Source: Gnetum montanum (taxonomy: Eukaryota; Streptophyta; Gnetopsida; Gnetales; Gnetaceae). From it: a stretch of DNA of 57,731 nucleotides. The DNA lies in assembly GCA_015680685.1 (NCBI GenBank), contig MNCI01013746.1:1-57731 (forward strand), read 5' to 3'. The notes beneath the pieces were generated by a model. That model saw only the letters and a program-made list of their open reading frames with translations, had not been told where the DNA came from and made no database searches. Shown in pieces: positions 11,816 to 22,029 of the stretch (its first letter is position 1; each line of letters opens with the position of its first letter). The position numbers were made by a program, and so were the translations under genes.

Positions 11816-13445
11816 ACCTTCAAGTATGCCATGTTGTGTGGGTGGGCCAAATGTTACACCAAGATCATGAGATGCTTTTTAAAATGTCGCCCAAGATATG
11901 TCAACCGATGCATCTATGGCTTCACCATTTTAAACTCTCTTTTTGAATCCAGGTTCTAAAATCATTCAAAATTACTCCTTAAAACAGAGCCGGCAGCTGC
12001 GCTTGGTCTATTCACATCAACGTTATTTCAAAGTGGCCTTGTGCATCTCATTTTCTCACAAACACAAACCAGAAAAAAAAAACTTGAAATAACAAACCAA
12101 GAAAAAACCACGTAACCATATGCGAATTGATGAAAAAACAGATCATATGACCACGATATAACATGAGCACTGATAATACAAAAATTACCTTTTCCAAATA
12201 TTCCATATAGAACGTAGTTCTCGAGCACATCTTGTGCTTTTCTACCAAATGGTTTTTAAGGTTGATGCAGTAAAGTTTAAGTACAGTTTACTAGATTTGA
12301 AGAGCGAAAAAGATGCAGCACAGTTCAAGAAAGCAATGAAGACTTGCCCACACAAATCTTCTCTAGGATCAGACTTTTAGCCTTAACGTGTAGGCATGCC
12401 AAAAGCATTAACATAGTAACCAGCTCCACAACACGCTAAATAATGGCGTAACAAAATGAAAATTGCGCAATCGTTATTTGTATAGAATAGAACAAACGAT
12501 AAGCTTAAGAACATGGATGGCAACCCGAAAAACCCCAGGTCTAGCATGTTGCCCGACACAACACAATCAATAGGAATGTAATCGTGGCAAATACAACCAC
12601 GCTAATCGATCATCATAAAATTTGATAGTGTTATATTCCATTTTCATTGTAAAATTTATGTGCACCCTACATGTATATAACAAGCGTGTTATATTCCATT
12701 TTCATTGTAAAATTTATGTGCATCCTACATGTATATAACAAGCGTAACACATTCGAGACATGAAGTTGACTTTATTTCTGTTCTGCAATCCCCTGTTACT
12801 AGAAAAAACTTTCATGCCAGCATATTTTTAAACACTGCAACTCTAGACTGAGTGAGAAAACACTTAAGACATAACCTTCGGCAAAAATGAAGTGGTATCA
12901 TACATCATACATCAGTATAATACCAAGTTCCAGTGCACGAAGAACTCAAATATAGAATACAGAGACTCACATTTGGTTTTGTGCCCTTAACAGATTGGTG
13001 AATAACACATTGTGCAAAGGTTTTAAAAGAAAGTTGCTTTCGATTCACAGGAAATAAGTGGAGTTATTAGATTAGTAGTATTTTTTCATTAACTGCTAAA
13101 AATTTCTTCTTAAAAAGCCCTTCGAAATTCAACCACCACAAACATGTGAGCATACGTTCTTCAGTCCGGCGAAGATAACGCGTGTGGATTGTAAAATATT
13201 GTTCAAAGTATATTATATAGACTTTGGCACAGTAAACTGGAATATTAGCTGTCTCTACATGCATCCGGATATATCAACTGCACCTAATTACAAACAAAAA
13301 CGCTAAATAGCTTTCATAGATATAAGAAATAGAACATCCCAACAATGATATCCAATGAAGACAGTTTCAAAAACTAAACGCAACACACAGTAGGCTGCCT
13401 GTAACAAAAGCCTAAACACGAATTCATCATGCTCGTCGCATTATT
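11816..13445. other. 3' flank of the SKP1-like gene, no gene recognised
   Basis: No protein-like frame was recognised on either strand. A hydrophobic minus-strand frame at 12028-12248 has no family resemblance. The 58-bp direct repeat at 12628-12743 is listed separately. Some of this stretch may be SKP1-like 3' UTR, since the gene is read leftwards, but no clear polyadenylation site could be chosen. Confidence 0.5.
12628..12743. repeat. Two tandem copies of a 58-bp unit
   Basis: The unit starts with GTGTTATATTCCATTTTCAT and ends near ATGTATATAACAAGC. Copies at 12628-12685 and 12686-12743 differ at one base (CACC versus CATC). This is a recent local duplication in the gene flank. Confidence 0.95.
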
Positions 13446-14286
13446 TCACTCAAATGCCCACTGATTCTCACGCCTAACTTCCTCTTCCTCCTCCGGTGTG
13501 AAATCGTTAATGTTGAGCGTCTTTCGAATCTCTTCAGGGGTCTTCTCCTTGATCATATCAGCAACAGTTTGGCAGGTGAGATCCAACAAATTCTTGATGT
13601 TTAAATAATTTGCAGCCTGCATAGTGAAAATTTTGAAACTTACAATGACAATGACAACAAACAATAACATATTACTGCAATTTCTTTCTAGATAATTCTA
13701 ATCCAGCAACTCCTTAAAAGGAGAATATCTCCCACCCTACACCCCACCTGTTGAAATCAGTAAACATTTACTTTAAAAGACAATAATACACAAACAACTG
13801 CCTGGACAAATTTGCGGGTTTCATCACGTTATGAAACCCGCGAATTGCTTGGAGACTGCACACAGAGACCCCCATGCAACAAGTATCTACACGCAAATTC
13901 CTAAATTCGTTCATAAAACGCATACAAAAACAAAAGTCAACAAGCAACGCCTCCTACCGAATAGAAAATCACGCAAAGAACAAAACCCTAGCAAACGAAA
14001 CCCTAACTAATGCAAATCGGGGAGGAAAACGCACCAGAATTAGATCGAAGAGCGTGTCCAGCTCCTCCATGATAAACCCACTCGTCTTCTGCGCATAGAC
14101 ATGAAATTCGGTATAATCGATCACCTTCGCCAAAATCTCCGACGAAACGTTTGGCAAAGGAATCGCGCTCTCGGTGCCTGTATCCTCAATGATCATCTTG
14201 ATCGTCTGCGACTCAAATGCCACGTCTTCATCCACCTCGAAAGGCACGTTGTCCGAGCTCTTAAGCTTAACCTTGTCCTTCGACAT
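13446..14286 (-). CDS. SKP1: SKP1-like protein (SCF ubiquitin-ligase adaptor), two exons
   Basis: SKP1 links an F-box protein to cullin 1 in SCF E3 ubiquitin ligases, in nucleus and cytosol. Exon 1 (14286-14035) encodes 84 residues: the BTB/POZ-like fold with [39 protein letters not shown], ending in TLFDLIL. A phase-0 intron (14034-13617) has GT donor GTGCGT and acceptor CTATGCAG. Exon 2 (13616-13446) adds 56 residues: [20 protein letters not shown], then [12 protein letters not shown], and the F-box-binding tail [15 protein letters not shown]. The intron sits exactly where plant ASK genes carry theirs, so this is not a retrocopy. The product is about 140 residues, against about 155-160 usual. 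The acidic loop and the conserved WD-x-EF-KVDQ stretch before TLFDLIL are missing, and one residue of NIKNDF is lost. The frame is otherwise intact, so a divergent functional paralogue is plausible. Confidence 0.93.
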
Positions 14287-15247
14287 GGCTGCACAAGGGC
14301 AAAACTTTGTCGATGAAACAAAGAGAACCTTTAAAACGCTCAAGGATTGCTAATCTGCAGATGCAAATCTGCAGATGCAGATGAAAAAATCACATGAAAC
14401 CTATGCATCAAAAGAATCCGATTCGTGGAATCGAGGATTCCTGATTCTGAACGTGTTTGGGTACGTGTGCCTCAGGAAAAAGTGGGTACGGGTTCGTAGC
14501 AGGGGACATGATAGAGAAAATTTAAATATATTAGTTTTTAAAAGAATTAAATCTCATATATCATAAAAATACATTGTAAAATATAGAACAAGTACAATGT
14601 AAATCCAAAATATTGTTAACAGAAGATTGCAATATCACCATTAAATTGAGGCAAGAAAATTTGCAAAGGTATGGAGGACATTGAATCCATTTCCTTACTC
14701 TGGAGCGATAATCTGGTCAAACATATAATTTCTGCAACAACCAAAATGACAGCATTAAAATGAAATCCTTTGTTACTCAATCCAATATTTCTAAAAATGA
14801 ATTTAAGCCTCAAGCCTCAACCAAATTTATAACAAATCAGGTCTGCTAATACTTTTGTTCAACGCCAACTACCTGTGAGTAGCACCATAGGGCCACGTTG
14901 AAGCTGACCGCATTACAAGAATACACAACTTAACTAAACTAGACACAGCCCAGTAACTCATCTCACCTACAATGATGGAAAACCTTTCAGACACTGGAAA
15001 ATCGACACTAGTCATGATGAAGGGAAAGTAAAACCAGAGTGCCATGAGCAGAGATATTGGAGAAAGAGCAAAAATCAGCAATGAACAATAAACACGCGCG
15101 AATGTGTGAGTCATGGCGGAACCTTTGACACTCCCAAAGCCAGGCGAATCCATGCAAATGCAATGTTTTCCTCGCACGCCCCGTCCAAAACTTTTCGTAT
15201 GACCCATACTTGCCCCTTCGGCCTTCGGTTACCATAGTAGCCCTTTC
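14287..15247. other. Upstream region of the SKP1-like gene
   Basis: The 5' flank begins with a short duplicated CTGCAGAT-containing stretch at about 14354-14380. No convincing TATA box was found. A minus-strand open frame at 14869-15207 (112 codons) contains two hydrophobic stretches that could be membrane segments, and the next frame at 15008-15235 is also open. Neither resembles a family I recognise, and no splice sites support them. They are left as unassigned sequence. Confidence 0.4.
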
Positions 15248-15427
15248 GTGATTTCTGTGTTTGTTTATTTATTGGTACTCCCGATGCCATGAATCTTGAT
15301 TGCTTTCTTGCAACTTAATGAAATGAAATTTTTGGTGTGATTTCTGTGTGTTTGTTTATTTATTGGTACTCCCGATGCCATGAATCTTGATTGCTTTCTT
15401 GCAACTTAATGAAATGAAATTTTTGGT
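15248..15427. repeat. Two tandem copies of an 89-bp unit
   Basis: Copies start at 15248 and 15337 (GTGATTTCTGTG...), run through TTGGTACTCCCGATGCCATG and TGCAACTTAATGAAATGAAA, and are nearly identical. The second copy has a 2-bp GT insertion in GTGTGTTTG. This is a recent tandem duplication. Confidence 0.95.
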
Positions 15428-15613
15428 ATGATTCAGCCCAGGAGAAGATACGTAAGATTTTAATACAAAATGCAGACATCGCAAGAACAAACAATACGAG
15501 GCAAGGCAAAGGCAAGGCGACCATTTCAATGTATATGTATAAATCCAGACAAAATTTCATTGGAAATTATGAAATACGTACTCATTGTGAATTTAATGCG
15601 CTTCTGTACGCGC

Positions 15614-15697
15614 TCCCGAATCGGACGCGAACAGTTCTATTCGGAATCGCGAATCTCCCGAATCGGACGCGAACAGTTCTATTCGGAATCGCGAATC
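15614..15697. repeat. Two perfect tandem copies of a 42-bp CpG-rich unit
   Basis: The unit begins TCCCGAATCGGACGCGAACA and ends GGAATCGCGAATC. Copies at 15614-15655 and 15656-15697 are identical, and a few bases of a third follow. The unit contains 14 bp-scale inverted segments (GAATCGCGAATC against GATTCGGGA-type sequence). Because 42 is a multiple of three, open frames appear on both strands; no protein is claimed. Confidence 0.95.
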
Positions 15698-16110
15698 TCC
15701 GGTGCATAGCAGGAAACTCTCCTGCAAATCTAGATTCGTCCCTTTGCAAGGATGGAGCCCAATATGCCAATCAAAGAGAACGCAGAAGCGAGGCGTCTGT
15801 GTTTTTTATAGTATAAATTGGCACTCAGCGGGGAGACAACTCTGGTTAGGTTGTTCTAACTCCGCAAGTTTGCCTAGTTTATTGCTGATTTTTTATTTTT
15901 CGTTTTGTTAGGATCCCTTAACTCCGTATGGTTTGTCTAGTTTATTCCTGATTTTTTATTTTTTGTTTTGTTTTTTTGTTTTTTTCCTTTTTACTTCACA
16001 GAAGGTACTCAAAGAGCTTGACGCCTCCAAGTTAAGAACTTTATAATTCAACATTACTTACTACAATCAAACCCATAACTAAAGCTTTCTAATCAAAAAT
16101 CTTTATCATC
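15698..16110. other. Intergenic, nothing recognised
   Basis: Partly T-rich sequence with a second short duplication: TTTGCCTAGTTTATTGCTGATTTTTTATTTTT-like segments at about 15870-15905 and 15930-15965. No gene was recognised. Confidence 0.5.
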
Positions 16111-16255
16111 AGGCTAACACCTCATTGTTTAACATCTCTTATAAGAGATGAGTCTCATAACCATTAAATAATGAGGTGTTAGCCTAGTGGTACAGGTCTT
16201 GGACTTGTAACCCTAGGGGCACAAGTTCAATTCTACTAGGTAGCACTAAATTATA
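16111..16255 (+). repeat. tRNA-derived SINE with an inverted half copy
   Basis: The plus copy (about 16170-16255) has a pol III box A-like TTAGCCTAGTGG and a box B-like AGTTCAATTCT, with a CTTGTAA anticodon-loop-like stretch between them, then TAGGTAGCACTAAATTATAAA. Just upstream, 16111-16132 is the reverse complement of the SINE head (16164-16185) with one mismatch. The 31-bp loop holds the perfect 16-bp palindrome ATCTCTTATAAGAGAT (16134-16149). A tRNA-like secondary structure is not intact, so it is not a tRNA gene. Confidence 0.7.
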
Positions 16256-16811
16256 AAATTTCTATACATCTTGGTATGTAACTATGTTTCAATTATTTCA
16301 CATACCAACACACCTCCCCCAAACTCTCCTAACCATTAACTTGTATCCTTCCTTAGTACATTTTTATTTGTATTTTAATACAATGAAATACACTTCAAAT
16401 TGGTTTTATTTTAATACAATGAAATACACTTCAAATTGACTTGATTGTAAGGATGAAATCCTAAGCAGGTATCCCTAAATCCATGGAGACTTTACATAAT
16501 TTTTATCTTAGGTGCCAACCCAACAATTTGACCACTTGGCAATTGAAATAAAATACATATTATCCTAAATCAATCATAGTATTCTTAATCGAATGCTTGT
16601 TTTTAAAAATTTTTATTATTACTCTAGGGAAGCAAACATCACACCTACACTCACTATCTCAATGGATCCTACAAGTTAAAAGATAAGATGAGTAATTTTA
16701 TTTTAACTTTACCTAATCCATTTAAAAGATTTGCTTAACTAGTTAACTCATTGTCTGGTAAGGATTTGCCAACACAAAATTGCTTATTGGAGTCACACTT
16801 AGACACCTTTA

Positions 16812-16900
16812 CAATGAGGTGTTAGCTTAGTGGTAGGACTCTTGATTTGAAATGTCCAAGTTACAAGTTCGATTCTAATAGGTAGTGCTAAGTTATAAAG
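16812..16900 (+). repeat. tRNA-derived SINE copy inside H_A
   Basis: ATGAGGTGTTAGCTTAGTGG (box A-like) is followed by CAAGTTCGATTCTAATAGG, whose GTTCGATTC matches the pol III box B core, and then TAGTGCTAAGTTATAAAG. The same copy sits at the homologous place in H_B (43482-43570), so the SINE was there before H was duplicated. Confidence 0.7.
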
Positions 16901-17339
16901 TTCTATCTAATTATCTATCTTAGGATGTACCTAGGTTTGAATTATTTCAAGTTCCAATACCCCCATACTTAAGCCACCTTTATGTTCTATATAAGCTCTT
17001 CAAAGGTATCATGTTACATATATATCTTAGAAATACACATAGTTAAAAAATAAGTCTAACCCTACTGTCTAGTCTTTGTACAAGTGCTAATCTTTAAGTT
17101 ATCTAGAGTCTCTATTCGAGTGGTTATGCTTATATGTATCCATTGTTATACCCACTTGATCGGTTCCACAATGACCAAAACAAGTGTAGTTTTGACATTA
17201 TCTTATTCAAGTTTGAGCATTAAAATGGCCCAAAAATAGTATCATAAGATATATTTCCAACTTCTAAAGGCCTCTAAGAACCATTCCAACTCATAACTTA
17301 GCATATGAAACAATTTCAATAACCCTAGAAAATTCGAGA

Positions 17340-18170
17340 AATGAAAATTTTTCTAAGTTCGATAGGTGATGCTGGCATAGTGTCAACGTCACCCCTAGAC
17401 CATCACCCATGCATCACCTTTACCAAACCCACCTCCAAGCCTTAATTTTGACTCCACAAGGTCTTGAACAACTCATCTACAATAGTTTCACCATTGTAAG
17501 CAGGAATTTTTAGCTGTTTGACAATTTTCACTTTAGCCCTAGAAAGCAAACTTTTTCTAACTCTTGTGGTGATGCTGACATCAACATGAGCACTTGCGTC
17601 ACTAGTCTTGTCTCAAGCACAACACTTCTCCACCTAGGAAAACTAGCATTTTGCCTCTAGTTGTGGCCTCACAGGCACTATGATGATCAATCAACATCAT
17701 TCCCAAGGTTTCAAATGGAAAATTCAATAGGTTTAGAGGCAATTTGGAAGGTTAGAAATGGATTTTAAGCTAAGTATTACCAGGTGATGCTAGTGTTAGT
17801 TTCACCCTAGCACCACCAGCACTGAGCAACACCTTTAGGTTCAACATTTGACATCACCTCTCAAGTCCAATAGCTTCTTGCCATCCTGTAAGCATTATTA
17901 TGGCATAATTCATCATCAGTTTGAATGTCGAAAATAGTGTCTTGGTCTTGATATGGCAACATGGCAAATGCCAAGAAGTTTTTCTAACTCCCTAGTGATG
18001 CTAACGTTGTTAACATTAGTACTCACATCACTAGTATTTCCCAACCTTTTCAAGTCAAATGTTTCAAAATGAACTCTAAGCTAACTCCACTTGACCTCAA
18101 GGTAAAATCTAGATCACTCTTTCAAAGAGTCCAAGCGCATAAGCATATCTCTTTTTAACATCTTCGACAT
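17340..18170. repeat. Degenerate tandem repeat, about 203-215-bp period
   Basis: A landmark (G/A)GTGATGCT preceded by TTTTTCTAA-like sequence recurs at 17365, 17568, 17783 and 17994, giving spacings of 203, 215 and 211 bp. Each is followed by a GTCAC/GTTAAC-containing segment with partial dyad symmetry. The units are strongly diverged, and the array is present in H_B as well (about 44030-44690). Confidence 0.6.
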
Positions 18171-18183
18171 GCCCCATGACCAT

Positions 18184-18984
18184 TAATGAGTGGCGAGATA
18201 CGCCTACACTCAACCATACGAATACGAGCGTAACACACGCGATCCAGTTGAACTCCGCAGACTAAGTGCCTACACGCCTCATGGAACACTTAAGGTTAAT
18301 TATTCATTGTCTTCCTAGACTTACTTGTATTTGTCACGATGTATGGTTAAGTAAGTCCAAGGTATATGATTTTTATGTCTTTTTGATTTTTATCTCCTAT
18401 GCTGATAAGATGACAAGTAAAGAGACTAACTGACTAACTTTACTAACTAACTAAGTCTTAACTAACCTAGCATCAGCATCCGTTCCCACTTACCGTTCAC
18501 ACCTTGAACCGATGCAACCTTGGTTACCAAACGCTAGTTGTTGCTGGGATCACCAAGCGTAATGCACATGCTCGAAGTGGTCGTATTGAGGCACTTAACT
18601 AGGAGAGAAGGGTTGAGAAAGATTTAATAACTAATAAAATGATTAAATGGTAAACAATAAATAAAAGTCCTATTTAGCCTATTTGATGCATTGCAAGGTT
18701 TATCCAAGAAGTTCATCTTTATTGCCGTACACAAACATGTGTTCAGGTACAATATTTGCTCGAATAAAGATTTGTTCACTTTGGAGCTCCTACTGTAGGC
18801 ACATGGAAAATATTCTATCTCTAGAGAGGTAAAACTGCTAGAGTTTCACTAAGGGTCTAGATCTAGATGAGAAACAAAGGGAGAGCCACCTCTTATTTAT
18901 AGACTTGGCGACCCACCACAATATCGTGTACACGATATCACGTGGGATGCGATATCGCGGCCCATGTGATATCGCATCCCATCA
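18184..18984 (-). mobile_element. 3' LTR of E1
   Basis: About 801 bp, matching 24578-25331. The inner (minus-strand 5') end is TGATGGGATG and is preceded by the polypurine-like GTCATGGGGGTA at 18985-18996 (minus). A TATA-like TATAAATA (minus) lies at 18894-18901, and upstream of it are four ATATC-centred palindromes such as GCGATATCGC at 14-17-bp spacing. The outer end reads TAATGAGTGG on plus instead of TGATGAGTGG. Confidence 0.92.
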
Positions 18985-19339
18985 TACCCCCATGACTGAA
19001 TAAAAACTCGTCCTCGAGTTCCTTACAAAATATTGGGATGGTATGGGATTATTGACTCAAATGGAACTAATGGGATGACATGTGAATGGATCATCATTAC
19101 AAGAAAAGATAAAACTAGTGTTCATGACAACAAGAGTGAACACCTTATTACATTGACATTAGGCCTCATTTGGCAGCTGAGAAAGAGAGAGAGAAAGAAG
19201 TGTTGCTATTGCCAATGCTAAGATTGCACCTTTCGTTGTCCATCCATAAGCGCGCCATCGATCTTGCTCCTTGCATAGCTACTTCAGCACCGCTCCATTC
19301 CAAGTGTTCCTTCCAGATCCAATCCGTTATTGTATGATT

Positions 19340-19365
19340 GCCATCTGCACGCACAACATAGTCTT
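19340..19365 (-). promoter_or_regulatory. Splice-acceptor-like site in the E1 3' region
   Basis: On the minus strand, ATGTTGTGCGTGCAG precedes ATGGC at 19344, in the same place relative to the 3' LTR as the site that opens the extra reading frame of E2 (32064). In E1 the frame from this ATG stops after five codons and only about 360 bp remain to the LTR, so the downstream gene is absent. Confidence 0.45.
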
Positions 19366-19715
19366 ATATTAGCAAGGGTAAATGAATTTCAATGCAGTTG
19401 ATACCTTGCTTCGGTGAAAGGTCCGTTGGCTAGGTTGTGGTATGGCTGATACGGATCTGGAGATATATTAATGGTGACTGCCAAAGGTGTAGGGGTTAGG
19501 AGAAAATCAAAAAAATTTGGGTCTGGACCCCCATGACTAAGATCAAACCTCCGATAGCGATAAAATGGAGAAAGAATAAAGAATAAGAAAGATGGAGAAA
19601 AAGAGACACCTATAACGTTGATGAAATGGATGTCAAGATGGAAATGAACAAAACAAAATAAAATGGATTGCAAAAATGTTAGGGGAAAGAATTTAACTGG
19701 TGCACCAAATAGGGA

Positions 19716-19800
19716 TGTCAGTGGATCCTCCCCAAAGCAGGCTCATGTCCTTAATGCCCTAACAAACCCACATTCAAAGAGTTCATAGGCTCTGGGAATG
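19716..19800 (-). other. Conserved noncoding block shared by E1, E2 and E3
   Basis: The stretch (plus) GTGGATCCTCCCCAAAGCAG, then TTAATGCCCT and later AGTTCATAGGCTCTGGGA corresponds to 32905-32980 in E2 and 38562-38640 in E3. It lies between the A-rich tract and the acceptor-like site in each. No frame is conserved, so a cis-acting role is likelier than a coding one. Confidence 0.6.
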
Positions 19801-20770
19801 TTGTTTGGAACAAGAGTTAAAGTCTTAACCGCAAGAATTTACTAAAAAGAAAATAATGCATCAACCAAAATATATACACTAATGATACGACCAGCAATGA
19901 GGTGAACAATAGAGAGAAGGGTAGAGAGAAGAGAATGGAATGGAGTCCCAAGAATAAGGTGGTGTATAGCCCCTTATGTAGTTCATGATTAATGTGACGT
20001 AGCAGATCCCATTCCAAGTTCGGCCTCAAACAAACCGCTTCCAGTGACATCGCATTAATGCATTCGGATAACCCATCCTCTTGAAGTAACAAGAATGTAT
20101 CCACCAAAGAGCCACCACCATTTCGACGAAACAAGGAGGAGAGAATGGGAAGTGAGAAGGGCCTTAGTTAGAGGGAACATTTTTATTTTGAGTTCCATAA
20201 CTAGTGCTTGTAGCTCGAATGATTATTTCATCTAAGGGGTGTGCTTTGAATTCTCACAGCTTTTTTTGTATCGTTTTATGTGTGTATGCGTGAGAACCAC
20301 ACCATGTAAAGACTTTGTTATTTTTATTAACTCAGCTTCTCAATAATTGGGTAACGTCGAAACAGTAAGAAAACTCAAGAAGAAAACATCCAAGCACCCA
20401 AGAGAATGGCCAACACAAATGCATCAAGTTCCCTTGAAGGCACACCCTTTTCAATACTTGAGTCCTTCCTTAGTTTAAGAAATGCCCAGTCACCGATTTG
20501 TTAATAGTTTTTATTTAGAAAGGATTGTACATTTCCAAGCCGAGAGAGACCATAGAAACTTGTGGATGTATGGATGAAGTGAACTCATTGCCTGCTATAT
20601 CAAAAGAAACATACCTTAGTATCAACATCATAACTTAAAGGTAAAAACCAAACATTAGCAATCAATATAAAAATAGTTCATACCATCATGAAGAACACTT
20701 ATTGGGTGAAAAAATTACAAGATGGATCACACACACACACATACACAAAATGAAAAAGGTATGAACGATG

Positions 20771-21028
20771 TTGTAAAACAAAAACAAGAAAAGTTAAAGA
20801 AATTTGTAAAACAAAAACGTGTAAAACAAAAAGGTGTAAAAAAAACCGTGTAAGACAAAAATGTGTAAAATAAAAATGTGTAAAACAAAAAGGTGTAAAA
20901 CAAAAATGTGTGAAAGAAAAACGTGTAAAACAAAAATGTGTAAAACAAAAATGTGTAAAAAAAAACGTGTAAAAACAAAAACCTGTGAAACAAAAATTTG
21001 TAAAACAAAAATGTGTAAAACAAAAACC
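20771..21028. repeat. 15-bp minisatellite in the E1 A-rich tract
   Basis: About fifteen copies of a unit like GTGTAAAACAAAAAT, with 14-17-bp variants. E3 has only about two units at the matching place (39786-39815), so the array expanded in E1. Its period of five codons makes the minus strand open in two frames (Phe/Cys/Thr/His-rich), which is a repeat artefact and not a gene. A CA-rich run lies next to it (20729-20748). Confidence 0.92.
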
Positions 21029-21387
21029 TAAAAAGAACTGGGGCCCCCAAATGATTATCATAGGTGGCCATCTCCCCCATGACTGAATGGAAAGGGAGAG
21101 ATCCAAAATAATGAGCGCCTATTTGAGTTTCTTAGAAGTGTCCAATTTCTCCCGATTGATATTTTCAAGTTAAGGGGTGGAAGTTGGCAACGCTCATACT
21201 CCAATGTATCTATGCCTTTGTTATGGGCATGAGTTGTTCCCCCAGTTCATTCCATGCATGTTGGTGGGTTGCTCTTTCAAATAGCTGTCAACCACAGGGT
21301 GTCTACTTGTTGTGTGGTTGCTACATATAGGCACCTTTGTCTCATAGTTTCTAGGGGACACCAGTTGCATGCAGGAGATGTTAAATT

Positions 21388-21851
21388 TCACATCACCCAT
21401 GATTCCTGCATGTCATCACCCTCTGAGTCACTGTATGTGATGCATGGAACTTTCTTCTTCTCGATCTTTCCATAAATGTTTACCTTAGATATCTCCAAGG
21501 AAAGATTGCAAATCCCTAAGCATGCATCTATTATGCTCGGCCATGCCCTTCCCATGATAATTGGGAAGTCCCCTTCATTGTTGTTAACTTCTATCACCAA
21601 GAAATCAGTTGGGTATGATCAACCACACACAGTGGTAACTATGTTCTCCACCAATCCCAAGGGAATGGTGATGGACTGGTTAGCCAACTCTAGTTGAATG
21701 TTGCTCTTCTTGAGTTGGGGCAGGTTCCAAGCTTGATACATTTCTCGTGAAATTAGGTTGACTCCAGAACCTGAGTCAAGAAGAGCCTTATGCTGTTCAT
21801 TCCCGAAGACTTGGAGATAGATTAAGGGACTTCCAGGGTCAGATAATTTCC
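21388..21851 (-). pseudogene. Retroviral-type aspartic protease of E1
   Basis: This protease would cut the Gag polyprotein. The catalytic motif LLDSGSGVNLIS is at about 21750-21783 (DSG codons about 21769-21777), followed by the flap side and then GDFPIIMGRAW, the second conserved block of gypsy proteases, near 21540. One in-frame TGA lies between the two blocks (near 21617). The frame ends in an acidic tail at 21388. Related protease relics occur in E5 (55439-55639). Where E3 would continue into reverse transcriptase, E1 goes straight to its 3' noncoding region. Confidence 0.8.
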
Positions 21852-22029
21852 TGGGAAGGTGGCCTACCTTGATCTAGTCGATTATGGTACATGTTAACAT
21901 AACCATATGCGTGGAGCTCTGATGTTGGACTGAAGGGAGCTCTAAAGCCTTGTATGTTGGAGGAGTGTGTATAGACTGAACCGCTTGTGGTTGTGAGAGC
22001 TTGTCTGGGCTCTTGGTTTTGAAGAAAGG

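Larger units (their letters stand above)
16376..18183. repeat. Composite repeat H_A, part 1
   Basis: From the TTAATACAATGAAATACACT motif onward, this matches H_B (42974 onward) with high identity by eye, apart from about 140 bp near the left edge present only in H_B. The left edge in H_A has that terminal motif twice (about 16375-16405 and 16407-16440). The part ends in the target site ACCAT (18179-18183) used by E1. It contains a SINE and a degenerate 0.2-kb repeat, listed separately. No protein frame was recognised. Confidence 0.85.

Noticed and set aside
13874-14316. Plus-strand frames across the SKP1 intron and exon 1
   Set aside because: They are shadows of the SKP1-like exon on the other strand.
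14869-15235. Possible membrane-protein exon on the minus strand
   Set aside because: Hydrophobic stretches only; no recognisable family, no supported splice sites, and two frames are open in parallel.
15470-15816. Overlapping open frames on both strands with a repeated RIGREQFYSESRIS peptide
   Set aside because: They are produced by the 42-bp tandem duplication; no start context, codon pattern or homologue supports a protein.
16170-16255. A tRNA gene (tRNA-Thr-like anticodon loop)
   Set aside because: Box A and box B are present, but the acceptor and T stems do not pair well, and several diverged copies exist; a tRNA-derived SINE is the better reading.
20699-21106. Phe/Cys/Thr/His-rich open frames of 117-135 codons on the minus strand
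   Set aside because: They are translations of the 15-bp minisatellite, open in two frames because the period is five codons.
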